Positions 40,510 through 54,432 of a stretch of 64,000 nucleotides of DNA are shown in pieces. Made by a program: the position numbers and the translations under genes. The notes beneath the pieces are model-generated. The model was not told the DNA's origin, did no database searches, and saw only the letters and a list, made by a program, of their open reading frames with translations. The stretch is from contig OX030958.1 of the NCBI GenBank assembly GCA_943735955.1, positions 6,914,626 to 6,978,625 on the forward strand, written 5' to 3'. The number at the start of each line of letters is the position of its first letter. Position 1 is the stretch's first letter. Source of the stretch: Piscicola geometra (lineage: Eukaryota > Annelida > Clitellata > Hirudinida > Piscicolidae).

Positions 40510-43500
40510 TCAGTTCTCGATGGCCTGATTCATGCCATTGATCACCTTACTGGTCACCTTGCCATCTTCCTCCACTATCACCGTCTCTGTGCCGTTTTCG
40601 ATTATTCTGTAGTTGATTTATCGGTATTATTGGAGGGCGTGAAAACTTTACAGTGTGGTAATAGAGTTTTATAAAAATATAATACTCGGTTAAGTTTTCG
40701 TTGCTGAAGAGTTTTAAATGTGTTTGCAGAAACTTTTAGTTTATGATTAATATTCTATACATTCATTCAATCATCTAATTCTGCATGTTCCCTCAATAAT
40801 CTTCCCATTCATGCATCAATTCATTAAGGAATGCCAACGAACTTTTTGGTGACGATTTTTTTGCCGTTTATGATTCTGGTGGAAGTTGATGTTGATTTAA
40901 AGTTGCCACCTGCGTTTCCCGAAGAGGTAGAAAACGATGTCATGCCAGGCATGCCTCCGCTGTGTAAAGGTGGAAAGGTTGTTTGTATGGACAATGCTTG
41001 TGCTGTGATTAGTGTAGGTGGTATGTTTGTGGGTGGATGTAGTTGGTATGATGGTGTAGTTGAGATGCTTATTATTATTGGGGTGAGTGTAGTGGTATGG
41101 TGTTGATTGAAGTAATTGTGGCGAGGTTTTGTATTTAAGCAAAAGGTAAATAGTATTTGTGGCTTTAGAAAAGATAATGCTTGTGTTTATTATGGGGTAT
41201 TTATACAAATAAGACAATTTTTGATTATAAGAGCGTAGCTCTGAAGATGCTAGAGAAGAATGAATTAAATCAAAATATTGATATTGGAAAAGTGTGGAGA
41301 TTGTAAGATGGTTGCAACCACTGTTGTTTCAATCAATATACATGTATATCATCTTCTTTCAAACTCCAAGTGCATCTTTTAAACTTATTTAACAGCTTAA
41401 TGATGAGAATCATTTAAAAATAATGAATTATATTTGAATAAAAATAATTATTGAATAAATTATATAATTATAGAAAAACGATAGTTGTGAAAAATAAAAT
41501 CCTTTAATAAAATATTTCAATTCATAAAACTCAAAAACATATAAATCTCCCTTCCTCCACTCCGATAAAACTTTTCTGTAAAACACCATGTATAAATCGC
41601 CCTCGGAATTTCAATGGCCACTGGAAAAAATAGACCGTCGTCGACATTAAACCAGACAGTCCACAGTTCTATTGCCGTTAGCTTCTACACAGTTAATTAA
41701 TTTTGGTTTTATATATTCTTTTAAAGATAATAGTAATAATGTTCCAATAGTACTAGATTATACCCCTCGATACTCTAGACTAAAAGAAAAACAAACTTAA
41801 AAGCTTTTGACTAAAAATACAATAGAATAGATGAGTGGTTAAGCAATAATGAAAAAATAAACATTAATGATTTGAGAATGTAATAAAGATCGGATTAATA
41901 AACGTAAAAATATATTTCTTTTAATCTAAATGACTTTAAGTTAATAAATATCTTAATTGGAACTGAAACTAAGCTCTACATTTATCCCCCAAAAAGATTA
42001 AACTAAATTCTCACTAAAACTTGAATAAAATTATATAATATTAAATAGAGGCGAAAAATTACCAATTAACTCATAAAATAATAATATAACTACGCTTGAA
42101 TAACCAACTTAGTAAGTAAGTAAGCGACTTTTGTGTGTGATAAACAGTTAATGGAGTCAGTTGTGGATGTGAAAAGAGCAGTTGTTTCCCTTGAAGAACT
42201 CAATTGAAATTAAACTATTTAAATGTAAGACTTCTCAGCCTTTGGTATCCAAAATTGAAAAGTGTATATATTCAGAAGATTTTTAGAAAATGTAAAAACA
42301 TTCATTTAGGATTGAAAAAAAAGCAAAAAAGAAAACTAAAAAAGAAGCAAGGTGAAAGATGATAAAGAAGTCAGAGATAACGAAGTGATAGTGAAAGAAG
42401 AAATTATAACAGTTTGAGAAGAAAATGTAAGAAGATTATGTGATTTTAGGCAGATGGTGAGATAACCTAGGCCTGGACATTAGATATTATTTTAATATGT
42501 GAAAAAATTGAATGTCAAAACAATGATCTTACATTTTTGCGATTTCTAATAGTGATCATTGTGAAAAACTATAAAGAATTGATTAGACAGAGAGAACTGA
42601 AGAATACAAGCGTTAAGCCACTTTAGCAATGCCAGTTTATTGCATTGTTTAATAACACTTACACAGCAATAAGATGAAAGTTTATAAAAATACAAGAATA
42701 CTGGAGAAAAAGATGACATATATGTATCTAAGAATAATATTTACATTAAAAATACACAGCGGAGATACACACAGACAGCACAAGAATGAAGACTGGAAAG
42801 AACTTACCCTTCAGCGTACTGTGGGAAGTTGCAGGCCATGTGGTGGTGAAGGAGATGTTGGCTGGAGTGGAGGGTGTTGTGCAGGTTGTTCACGTGGTCA
42901 GTGCTCACCACGTCACTGTTGTTGCTAAGGTGAAAGAGGTTGGGATGGAAGGGAGGATAAGGCATGGAGAAGTAGATGAAAAAAACGAAAAATGAAGAAA
43001 AAGTATGAAAGAGGAGAGAATAAGAAAAAGTAGAAAAAAAGAGACTGAGTAAAGCTTTAAAAAAGGTTTAGAAAATCTAATGCTGTTTTGAAAGAATAAT
43101 AATTGAAGAAGAAAACTAAAATGAGATAGCATTAAGTTTTATCTCAACTTATTCGGTTTAACTTTGAAAACGTGGTTAAAAATATTTTTTTAATGTTTTC
43201 TAACGAAAGCATCTAGAAATGGGAAAATTGAAAAAACTACTAGAAATTTCTTTGAGGTGATTACACTATCTGACGGATCCTGAAACAGGCAAAGCAATAT
43301 TGGACGTATATCGAAACAAGACTTAAGAGAACATATTTTACAGACAGAAAATAAATGTATGATTGTAAGATTAGAAACGCCAGATAGACATCGTACATAA
43401 AAACGAAAAAAATAATTGTTAAACATAATTGTTATACAGTCAATAACATCTTTAAAGTTGAGAATACAGGATTATAAAAAAATAAAACATTCAATAAGTA

Positions 43501-46500
43501 ATAAATAAATGTAAAAATATTTGTAAAATTTATTTTATTAAACTAAATATATAAAAAGAACATCAAATTTAGATTCTGTTTATTAAATTGTATTTTTAAA
43601 AACTTATTTTCGTGAGAAGCTTTAAGGATTAAATGAATAATTTTACTTTTTGGTAAAAATAAATCGCTGTAGTCTTGGAGATAAACGAGGGATCGGGAAA
43701 AATAAAAATCGGAAATATCCGAGAGTTCACTGTAGTTTAACACCCATTTCAATCTGATGCGTAATGGCTGTAGAAAGACTTTGGCAAATCTGATATTCCG
43801 AAAATAATTATTCTAGTGATAAAAATGAAAAATTTCTTTATCCAAACTGACATTTACTTTTTAAAAGCAGCCCACGAATAATATTCATTAAATAAATTAT
43901 AATTTTTACTTCAATGAAAAGACTTTCGCAATGGGTAGTGGATGAGAAAAACAGAAAGATAAACAGGTGTCAAAACCATAAATACAAAGACTCTAACCCA
44001 GAAAGAAATGTTTTATAAACAATCAAACTGAATAGTAGTATTAAAAAAATAAATAATAATTGAGCAAAATAAATAATTGAGAATAAAATAAAATATATTA
44101 AAAATAACAGACATTATATTACTAAAATTATGAACCATAATTGTCAAAATAGTTTCGTTAGAATATTTAAATTTCAATAAATGTGTATTAAGCTTGAATC
44201 AGAAAAGATAATTCTATTACTTCTACTTCGAAAACGATTAGAACTACTAATACAATAATTACAACAAATAGGCTCAAACCCTACTACATCCAAAACTACG
44301 ACCGATCTCAACTAGCAACTAAAACCCTTTAAACTAATATTAACCGTAATGACTTCGTTGATACTACAACCGCAAATCGGAAGCACTCTCCTCAACAAAG
44401 AACATTTCGTTAACAATCGAGCGAGCATCTGAGTCAAAGCCATTGCTGCTATTGAAGCCATTGACGCGATGCAATGATGAGATGAATTCCTACAAATGCA
44501 GCAGCTGCTAATTCATTCCAGAGAATTCAATGCTTGCATGCTCCCACAATCTTATTTTGAATAATGATCTTTTTAAAGCTAATTTTATACTTATTTTTGG
44601 AAAGTTTTATTCCTATTATTATTCTTCTTCTTTATATTAGTAAGTTTTAATATTATAAATAGTAGTCTGTCTAGACTACATAGTTTGAACTAGCCCAACC
44701 CACAAAACCTTGTCTAAGTATAATCAAAAGAGTTAAGTATTTATAACTTTGAACCTAGGTATTTGCGCTAAAAGTAAATGAAATTTATATGTTTATGATT
44801 ATAAGAGCTGTACCGGTCTGATCGGAACCATTTGGCCGAATTCAAATAGTTGAAATTGGAAAAAAATAGGGTGAATATTCGGTACAACTTATTATTATTA
44901 CTAATTCATAAAAATAAGTAATAATTAAATATTTTAAAAAATATTTACTAAGTATCAAAAAATGAATAATACTTAAAAATAATAGATTATGAAATATAAC
45001 TTATTTATTTATTTTAAATGTATTAAATCATTTAATAGAATACCCGTTGTTCGTGAGAATGCTTTGGTGTAGTGCACTGAATGGATCTTGAATGCCTGAA
45101 GCAAAACCTCCTGTAAGTTTGATGGAGGCTTGATGTAGGGGAAATTGTGATTTTTGTTGAATGTGCAAATGGAAAAAGTGAAGTGTTAAATTGAAGTGAG
45201 CTGATGGGTGGTGTGTGGTGGAAAGTTGTGTTGATGGGTGGTGTATTGGGCTGAACGAGGGTTGGGTGAATGTAATGTAATGTGATTTTTTTTAAACAAG
45301 TACATTGCTGGGTGAGACAAAAAGACTTTCCAATTTAAAAAAAATATATACAAAATCACAGGCTAAAAAAGTAGCATTAAAATAAACCAAGTCTTAAACA
45401 TCACAAAGTAATAAACCACTAAACACACACACCAAATGGCATAATCACCCACTCAAAGCACCTCACCTCCGTTGAAGAAATCTTCAAAGGGATCTCTGCC
45501 ACCGAAGAACTCAGCGAACACCTAGTAGGTAAATGCGCTAAGCTTAGAATGCACGATGCAAAGAATGATTCCGTAAGGCAGTCAAAAAAATGATCGAGCG
45601 TGGTTAATTAAATTTTAATAGTAATATGTTGATTGTATTTTAAATTTCATGTGCGATAAGCGGTTAGAAAACATGGTTTAAAGTGTGTTTAATTTATAAA
45701 ATATGCTAAATATAAATTAACTCATCAATGGAAACATAACTAAAATCTTTTAAAAATGACTTATGGCCTTCAGCATTAATACAAAAAAAACAAGAAAATG
45801 ATAAATTAAACAAAAAAGAAACAAACTGGAGAAAAATAAGTGCTAAAAATTTCTATATATCCTTCCTGTGGTGTTACCTCTTCAGGGCTTCTGAAGGTGA
45901 AGTGGGAAGAATCCATGTTGGATGAGAAGTTCGCTGAGCCGCCTGGAACGCCCCCATGTGCATCGTACACCTCTCTTTTGTTTTCTGTGGTTGGGTGGAG
46001 GTGGTTGTGGAAAGGAAGATGGTGATGGTATTGTGGTCAAGAGAGGGATAATGGTGATTTTAATGGAAGATGGTGGATTTGAGGATGGTTGGGATGGTTA
46101 GAGACGATCAATTATCGCTAGGAGAAAGTTGGATAGTGCACCAGCTTTGAAAGAATTTACGTTTAAAGCAAAAATAGTATTAAAAAAGTAAATCATCATT
46201 ATTTAAAATATTATCAATTTTCTACTTGAATTGAAAACGTGAAATTTTTGTCAAAATAAAAAATCTCAATGATTGATTATTTAACCTTCTCTCAACACTA
46301 TACAATAATCACCGTTCCACTAACCCTCGCCACCACACTAACTGTCATCATTAACAATGTTTACGACATGATAATCTAAATGTTAATAACATTAACGAAA
46401 CTTCCGACCTCCTTACCAACCCATTCATCCTTTGTGTTATCGATGTTACCAACACATTCATCCTTTGTGTTATCGATGTTACAAACCCATTCATCCTTTG

Positions 46501-48427
46501 TGTTATCGATGTTACAAACCCATTCATCCTCCCAATATCCTAAAGCCAGCCACCAACAACACCACCTTCACTATAGCATGCTTGGAAGCGGTACACAGGG
46601 AAAGGAAAAACGCTAATCGCCATTGTGTATTGTGAACGCTAGATTTGTTTGAAAAGATTAATTACAGTTAGGAAAAATATTCGCTCATGAATTCACGAAG
46701 CATACATGCATTTATGAAATAGAATAAACAAAAACAAAAACACAAATAAGCGCATAGATCGATAAAAAGGAAACAGTGAATTTTGGTGAATTGATCGACT
46801 TGTTGGTTCATGTGAGAAGAACAGGTGCTTTAGTTTAGGTGTTGGCATCAAGCAAAAAAACATGCGTACAATGAAAATTCATATAATTGTATATCAATAT
46901 CATGAAAATAAATATTAAAATATCCCGTATTACACGGCACTTCTAGAGAGTCTCATTTTTGGGCAAGTTTTAAAACCTATATCGCCATGTAAGTTAAAAA
47001 TAAAGAAACAATATTACATTCCAACCAGATGATCAGAATTTGTCTTTAAAGCCACATCCTTTTGATTTGCTATGCCTCAAAGTAAATATATTCGTATTGA
47101 AGCCTTTTTATGTTTTCTAAAAAGTTGATAGAAAACATTTAATAGCTTTAAAACGAAATAGCTTTGAAACACCTTCAAGAATATTTAACCTTAAAAATCT
47201 GTTTATAAAGAAAGTTTGAACCTTTGTTACAAAGCGCTAGTGGTGTTTTCAAGGTAGCAACAACACCATGTTACACATGTCATCATCATCATCATCATCC
47301 ATGTTATTGAGAAGGTTAAAAGAAAAGCCTACTTTTGTTTTTGTTACCTATAGGATTAATTCTTACGGTTCTCCAAATACCTTTTTAATTAATTTTCAGA
47401 ATCCTCATTATTAATTTTCTTGTAAATATTCGTATTTCAAATCAATCATTGCTTTTATACCACCTTTTATATCCAAATCCTGAGAATCCCAAGATAAAGA
47501 CAAATATTCATTTATTTATTACCTCTATAATCCTCAATGATGACCTATTATACAACTGTTTCTTGATTATGTTGTCATGGAGATTATCAGATCTATGCAT
47601 ATTTATTAACTCAATCAATTCTGGATAGACTGAAAAGAATGTTCGAAAAATACTGCAACATGATTTCCAACAAAAAAGTCTGAGATTCTTGGAGTTCGCC
47701 AGCTAAAGAACCTCATGTTAGCAAATACACAAGAGTAGTCTAATTGCACAGCCCCAATGAAAAACACCATAACCAAGTAGACTACATAAAAGTGAGAAGA
47801 AGTTTCAGCTACTAATGCTATTGGGTCCCATGAAGACCTATTGACTTAGTCAGAAAAAAACTGAGATGGTATGGCCATGTCTTTCGCTCTTCATGACTGG
47901 CCAAAACATTTATTCAAGGCCAAATTGAGCTACGAAGTGCTTTCTTACTACAAAAAAACATGTTTAAAGATACATTCTATTTCCATTTATTCATTATAAG
48001 GAACCCTATTTTTCAAAAACATTTTTCCAATAAACATCCAACCTTGTAATCTTTTACTTAGGCATTTATTATAACTCTTTAAAAAAGGAACACTATGTGC
48101 AGCACCTCTCCACCATCAAACGTGTCACTTCATCACCAACCACATAACCACTCACGATCAGAAAGAACCTCATAGGCCTGTCCAATAAGCTTGAACATGC
48201 GATCAGCTTCTTCCTTGTTATTTGGGTTTTTGTCAGGATGCCATTTTAATGCAAGTTTCCTGTACCTTGATAAATTATAGTTCGGATTAGAATTTCATTT
48301 ATTTTTATTATTTATTAAATTATTACTTTAACCATTTTGTCAAAAAATTTAAAACTCACGCTTTTTTGATGTCTGTGAGAGAGGCAGATCGTTTTAACCC
48401 CAAAATTTCATAGAAATTATTAGACAT
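40510..48427 (-). CDS. DNAJB6-like Hsp40 co-chaperone
   Basis: Eight exons on the minus strand: 48427-48360, 48265-48156, 45984-45878, 45521-45467, 45110-45044, 42924-42808, 41067-40843, 40606-40510. Phases match and the sum is 282 codons (281 residues). The J domain starts [13 protein letters not shown] and has HPD at 32-34 ([20 protein letters not shown]), which stimulates Hsp70 ATPase. A Gly/Phe-type region follows ([28 protein letters not shown]), as in DNAJB6/DNAJB2. The C-terminal block [20 protein letters not shown] then [20 protein letters not shown] matches DNAJB6, whose Ser/Thr-rich segment suppresses amyloid aggregation. The middle exons (42924-42808 and the start of 41067) are His/Asn- and Thr/Pro-rich. 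The 41067 acceptor is the least certain border. Large introns hold a LINE remnant and a 33-bp tandem repeat. Confidence 0.9.
46431..46530 (+). repeat. 33-bp tandem repeat, about three copies
   Basis: Units begin CATTCATCCTTTGTGTTATC and continue GATGTTAC(A/C)AACC. The repeat lies in intron 3 of the DNAJB6-like gene. Open frames across it reflect the repeat. Confidence 0.9.
47640..47965 (+). pseudogene. LINE ORF2 C-terminal remnant in DNAJB6-like intron
   Basis: The plus strand encodes [19 protein letters not shown] followed by [10 protein letters not shown], matching the RLRWYGHVTRSSGLAKTILQG block of CR1-type and related non-LTR elements. Upstream parts hold several stops. Confidence 0.7.
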
Positions 48428-48453
48428 GACAGTTATAGTTTGAACGTACACGA

Positions 48454-49565
48454 CTGTAATAGTTTTATATAGTTTTTTGCAAAAAAATATATTCTTTGGT
48501 AAGATTTAATGAATAACTCTGAAAGAAGTGTATGCTTTTAAAAAAAAATATGATTAGTATGTAATTAATAAAGGACGAAAAAACGAATTAATAATACAAA
48601 ATTCTTGAATTTGGAATAACTAACCAAGAAATTCTAGAAAACTAACTGAATACTGACTACACAAGAAAAATATTTAAAGGTCCAACTATAGGGCAAACAT
48701 GTGTTTAAATAATAAACGTTTTAACATGAACCACATTGTAAAAAAATAAAAATAAAAATTTCAAAATAAAAATTATTTACTTGAATTCATATTAAATATT
48801 TTTTTTCAAATAGTGGAGCTTACTGCATCATTCTGTGATGTAGAATCAACATTGTAGATGAGAATCAACTTCTCAATGTTTAAATTTTCATAATCTGGTC
48901 AGAGGTTTTATTTGTTTAAAAAGTTGGAATCTTGTTTATTTTAGTTAATTAGACGTTTCAACTTTTATTTAATTTAAGGAGTCTTCATATTTACCAAATA
49001 TGATTTACATTTAATTTTACGGCCAGAATTCGTACACAGTGCAAGATTAAAAAATGGAGAGAGAGCTATTGTGCCAATGAACAAAATATTTTGTATGGTA
49101 AGTGTTTCCAGAGTATATAAACTAAATTAGGTTAGTACTTAAATTTTAACTAATAACTTTCACTTCATTTGTGCATAAAAAACCCTATGCTGCTAAGCAT
49201 TGCTGCTTCCACGGCCCTTGCACCATACGCTAAAGAGAAAATGCATACCATGAAAAGATATTATATAAAGTTATTTATGCCAAATCAAATGAATTTAAAA
49301 TAATGAATAATAATAACTGATATTTAAAAGTTTTTTCCTCGAAATAATATTTATTTTATTTCAATTCAGTTTTTCAAATTTCAAAACAGTTTTTGATAAG
49401 ACGTGAAGCAAATCATAAATAGATTAACCTCAATTCAAAATGTTATTATTCATGAATTCCTTTCATGGTTCTAAAACTATTTCTTTGAGTCAAAACGGTA
49501 GAAATAAAAAATGGGGAAAAAATAATTATAAAAACAGTTATTTAGTTCCAAACATGGCTAGATTT
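48454..49565. other. Intergenic spacer
   Basis: Between the DNAJB6-like start and the lachesin-like 3' end. No supported feature was seen. An acceptor-like TTACAG ends 26 nt before the DNAJB6-like ATG (48453/48454). Confidence 0.45.
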
Positions 49566-52500
49566 TCAACAAAAAAATATTGAAAAGGCTATAAAAATTG
49601 AAAAAACTAAAGTTGATAAAAAAGAATGATTATTAGATGATGCCCCTCCTGTTTCAGGATTTTCATCGCCTCTGATCACCCTGCCCAGCTTCAATGATTT
49701 TTGAGGAGTTGACGTCTCTGAGTGAAATTGTATAAGAATGAGATGGTGAAGTCTAAAAATAGTTATTGATTCATTGAAGGTCACAACATAAAGCACTCAA
49801 ACAATCTTCTAGGATTAGACTAAAGTCTAATAAACTTTTCCCAAACGGTTCCAAACCACAAAAAACGTTTTTCCACGAACTTTCAAGCCTGATAGTGGCT
49901 GAGACCAGACCAGTGGTTATATCATCGTTGCTGACTTTGCACGCAAACGTTCCGTAGTCCTCTTCCTGCACATCCTTTATAATCAGCTCGTACAGCATGC
50001 GGTTGAACGCACTCTCCACCCATTTTATCTTTAAAGGAAAAAATATCTTTTAGATATTTATTTAAATTTCTCAAGATAAAAATAATTAACATATTTTTTA
50101 ATGTTTAACATAAAATTTACGCTGATATCGTATCTCATTACATCTATAAAATCAACCTATGAATTTTAGCTAGTCCTATTCAACATTATTAAAGAATAAA
50201 TTTGATATTACAACTCTTCACTCCTTCCACAAACTTCATAATTGTCCGAAGACATTGTGTAGGATGTGGTTCCCTTGACCCAAGCGGATATATCCATCAC
50301 AGGACTGGGGTTCGCTTCGACGAAACACTGCAGTTCAATACGGTACCCCACCGCTTGGTAAAGAACTGGAGTTGGCACGAAAATGAGGGGTCGGACTGTA
50401 GGAAGTGAAAAAGTGGATTTTCAAAAAAAATAATTTAAAATTGAAAAATTAAGATAAAATTGTGTATAAGGAGTTTATAGAAGTTGAAACAAATTTTAAA
50501 TGGATTAAAACCAAACGGTTAACAAAACAAGTTATTTCAAATACTTAAGCCTATTTATGAATATAATAAACTATTTTAAAGAATACATAGATTTAAATAC
50601 TATCTAAAATCAGTCCCATCTCTACGAACATTTGACTTTAACATCGATCTGGTGAGATGACTGCCCGTATTCGTTCATGGCCGTGCATATGTAGGTGCCT
50701 CGGTCGCTCGCTTGGATGTTCATCAAAGGAAGCCTCACACCCTTTGAAGGTTGGAAGATTGAAATTGAAATAATGAATTATTTTCTATAGTTTTGATGCT
50801 TAATTTTTATTATTGATTTATAATTGTGTTAAAACTATAAACTAGTTCTTATAAGAGCATTTAGAAGCTGTTTGTAAATTAATTTGTTGAAAAATGATTT
50901 TATGGATAAAAAAATTTACTTATGAAAATCACTATTATAAATAAATATACAATTTTTATTTTATTAAAAGTAAAACTCTTATCATATTAATAATATGATA
51001 TTATCGACGTCAAACTTCTAATTTAAACACTCTAAAAATAGCAGTTTAACCTCATAGATCTCTTGACCCACTGAGAGAACTTGACCACCCAGTCTGTGCC
51101 ATAGAACGTTTGGTTGTGGAAAGCCAGTTGCATTGCACAGAAGGTAGAGGTTTTCTCCTTCGTTGGCTGTCATGTCAGGACTCAAATTCTGAGGCTCAAA
51201 GTATGGCTTTACTGCAGTGTTTGAATTCAATTGAAGTGATATTTCAGTTAGATGAAAAAACAAGTATTTTATCTTTAAAATTGTAACTAGGTCTGTATAG
51301 CTGTTGATATAATTTTTTTTTTGAAAAAAATATTGACTACCATAATACCATTAATCATGTAAAACAGAAAGAACAATATTTCTAGGCCACCTATGACATA
51401 GACAGTCCTTTCATCTTGGACGCTGTTCATTTGGGTGAGTTGAGCGAAGCAGATGTAGACACCGTCATCGTAAAGCTGAATACCTCTGACCCTGAGACTC
51501 CACGTGTACTGCGAAGGTCTTTCTATTCCGTAGTGAATGTTGTCTTCAAGAGCCATATCTTGAGAAATTGATCTGGTCTTTCTCAAGCCGTCCACAGGGT
51601 CCGTGTATTCTCTTTGCCATCTCACCTTCAAGATTTGAAAAAAAATATTTGTGAAAGAATCGATTGAGATTAATGTATTGTTTAATTTATTGGATTTACA
51701 AAAGTTTAATTTGTTCCGTATATATTTTTTTTCATAGATTAAAAATCGATTAAGTGAACTTCTATTTTTTGCAAAATCTACTAATTTTCTAAAATAAAAA
51801 CTTATAAAGAAAAAAATAATTTCTTTGAAAACTATATGAATGAGAGTAGAGAAGCTAAAATACCGTCATGTCGCTCAAGAGGTTTTCCACATAGCAGTCC
51901 ATCACGAGATCACGATCCCTCTCTACCACAATTATTTTTCCCGTGCGAGTTTTAGGAACTGTCTGTCGAATCATTACTGTCGGACTCTGAGCCTCACCTT
52001 CAAAAGAACAGTGTTTGAGTGGTTTACAGGGGTTAATAGATTCATAAATGTAATTAATGAAAAATAAATTTTGTCTCCAAGAATTGGTATTGGAATGGCA
52101 GGTTTCTTTAGTAATGGAACAATAGATAAGAATATTTTTTAGCGGCTTTAATAATTTTTTAAAATCAGTGTAGTGGTCTTAAAATGCATTGAAATGAAAT
52201 AAAAGTTAAGAGCTATTAAGACCGTTTTCAGGGTTAATATATCAGGGGAACGGGTAGCCGAGTCGGTAACGACTCTCGGCTTGACCAATAATGAAAGGTC
52301 TTAGGTTCAAGTGCAACCAATGCCATAGTAGCCCAAAGGCGCAAATGAAAATATGCAGCCTAAGTGGCCTGGAAGCCCGTTCGGGTTATAAGCCACTATA
52401 ATAATGCTCGTCATTATCAGATTATGAAATAAACTTAAAATAATTGGCTTTCATAGAATTTACATACAAAATTTTTAGCTTTATATTTTCAAGTTGCCGT

Positions 52501-52706
52501 TAAATTACATCTCAAATTTTTTATAGTTTTATCAAGGGAGAGTACCTATATGTTTTATAACCTTTAATTATAGTTATTAGAAAAAGTAATCATTAGTAAA
52601 AAAAGTGTTTTACATTGAAAAAAGAATTGAACAAATAAATAAAATGCTTACATGGTGTTTTGTAGTTTAGAATTAAAAACAACGCTACTATAAGTTTAAA
52701 GAACAT
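49566..52706 (-). CDS. Lachesin-like GPI-anchored protein with three Ig domains
   Basis: Eight exons on the minus strand: 52706-52652 (signal peptide MFFKLIVALFLILNY), 51997-51864, 51625-51391, 51211-51051, 50741-50630, 50395-50235, 50028-49881, 49717-49566. The sum is 386 codons (385 residues). Each Ig domain spans two exons. Ig1 has MDCYVEN, VRWQRE and DDGVYICFAQ; Ig2 has LLCNATGFPQPNVLWHR and DRGTYICTAMNEYG; Ig3 has LQCFVEANPSPV and DYGTFACKVS. The start of Ig3 (RPLIFVPTPVLYQAVGY) follows lachesin. The C-terminus GGASSNNHSFLSTLVFSIFI ends in a hydrophobic tail, a typical GPI-attachment signal. Lachesin/IgLON proteins mediate cell adhesion in neurons and septate junctions. Ig1 has a longer C-D region than usual (REYTDPVDGLRKTRS). 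The gene lies between the two PAN-like gene pairs. Confidence 0.9.
52245..52412 (+). mobile_element. tRNA-derived SINE in lachesin-like intron 1
   Basis: Box A (GGGTAGCCGAGTCGGTAACG), box B (GGTTCAAGTGCAACC) and the tail AGTGGCCTGGAAGCCCGTTC to CACTATAATAATG are visible. This is the best preserved copy of the family in the window. Confidence 0.85.
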
Positions 52707-52723
52707 TTTGTCAACTACAACAC

Positions 52724-54432
52724 CTGAACTACTACAGGTACCAAACTTAATATTTCAAGCGCTGAACATGTAAGTTTCAAAGCTTCATGAAAATTTTTAT
52801 ATTTTGAAACTTAATTTAAAAACTCAAATTAAAATTTTTTCTCCACTTATTTACTTTTCAATGTTACTTTTTCAAAAAAAATAGGTTATTTTTTTCATAT
52901 CGAAACTAACGAATTTTAAATACTTGTCTGTTGCTTCTAGAATTTAATTGTAAATAAAGTAAAATGTAAAATTATAATTTGATAAAACATGTTAGGAAAA
53001 AGACATTTAAAATTTTCATATAAATATGGCTATGAATCCAAAAGATTGCTCCTATACATATTTAATATCAAAATTATACAGTTTTAAATAAAATAAAAAG
53101 TTCTATTTTAATTAACTCATTTATTTAATAAAACATTTATAGATACTCTTAAGAGTGAAGTTGACATCATTAAACAATCAATGTAAAATGTTTTATTAAT
53201 TATAGTAAAATACAATACACTTTTTAATGAATAAAATATGCTTCTTCTTTGATATTAGTTCGATTTATTCACGAAAATACAATAAAAATTAATTACTAGA
53301 ATATTGAAATGAGCTATACATATTTAACCTCTGTAATCAAATTTTCTACAAAGTTTGATTAAAAATGTTTATTCAGACTATATATATATATAGGTTTAAG
53401 TCTGACAATTTAATACTTAAAATAACAATTTATTAGACTAATAGCGTGTCTTTTAATATTTTGTTCGTTGTAATTGCGTGCATAGAAATCTTTTAATTTT
53501 CTCTAAAAACCCTTGCAAATTTCAAGTCTATGAAACTTTTTCTAACCTCTGAAATACTTTATCATTGAAAGAAAAAAGTTATATTTTAATTAAACAATTG
53601 TAAAAAAAATTAAATTTATACATTGTAAAAAGTTTATTAAAAATTTATATTTTTTACAACATTTATTCCAAAATACTTATTAAAATGTTGTCAGATTTAT
53701 ATGATTATGCGTAATACGAATTTTTTCATTTTTCATACAAAATCTTTACTCTTTCAAAGCATTTTTAAAGATTTTTATTTTATCGTTTTTTTAAATCAAG
53801 CTTTTAAATACTCGCTCTGATGATGATTAGTTAGATATAAAAACTTTATTAATAGTTTTAAGTATGAAGTTTAAGTAAAGAGCTTCAAAATGGATGAAAA
53901 AACACTTTTGCACTCTAATGACATAGTCGTGAGGGAGACTTACAAATTTAATCACACATGAATGGTAGGCTTAGAAAGGTATGTGTTGTTCGGTTTAGCC
54001 TTTCTTCATAGTTTTCTACACTTGAGTGATTTTCGAATATATAAGTAGTATGGGCTTAAGACGCATTACTTATAGAAGAAGCCTTAAACTGAGTCGATTT
54101 CTTTTACGCCTGTTAAAGTTCTGAGGATTTTGAGAATATTTGTTCAACATACAGCGTGACAAAAGAGCTATTATTGACTTTTTTCACTTTATATACGTAT
54201 AGCAAAATTATTATAGAAGTAATTAACAAACTAAATAATTTCACTCCACCTTTTCGAAACTTATAAATATTTGTTTTACTTCGGTATCTTTAAAGATAAA
54301 TTGAAAAAAGTTTTTCTTCAATAAGAAATTTATAAAAAACTGCTCAAGTTTTTATTAAAGTATAATCTGAAATCAATAAAATATATTTATTATTTTATAA
54401 TATTTTATAATATGACTAATTCAAATGCTAAA
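52724..54432. other. Intergenic region between lachesin-like gene and gene C (divergent)
   Basis: AT-rich, with a (TA)n run near 53380. Promoters of both genes should lie here. Nothing else was recognised. Confidence 0.45.

Noticed and set aside
42674..42995. Plus-strand frames of 69-84 residues
   Set aside because: They are shadows of the minus-strand DNAJB6-like exon at 42924-42808.
46380..46635. Plus-strand frames with repeated HSSFVLSML
   Set aside because: They are translations of the 33-bp tandem repeat inside a DNAJB6-like intron.
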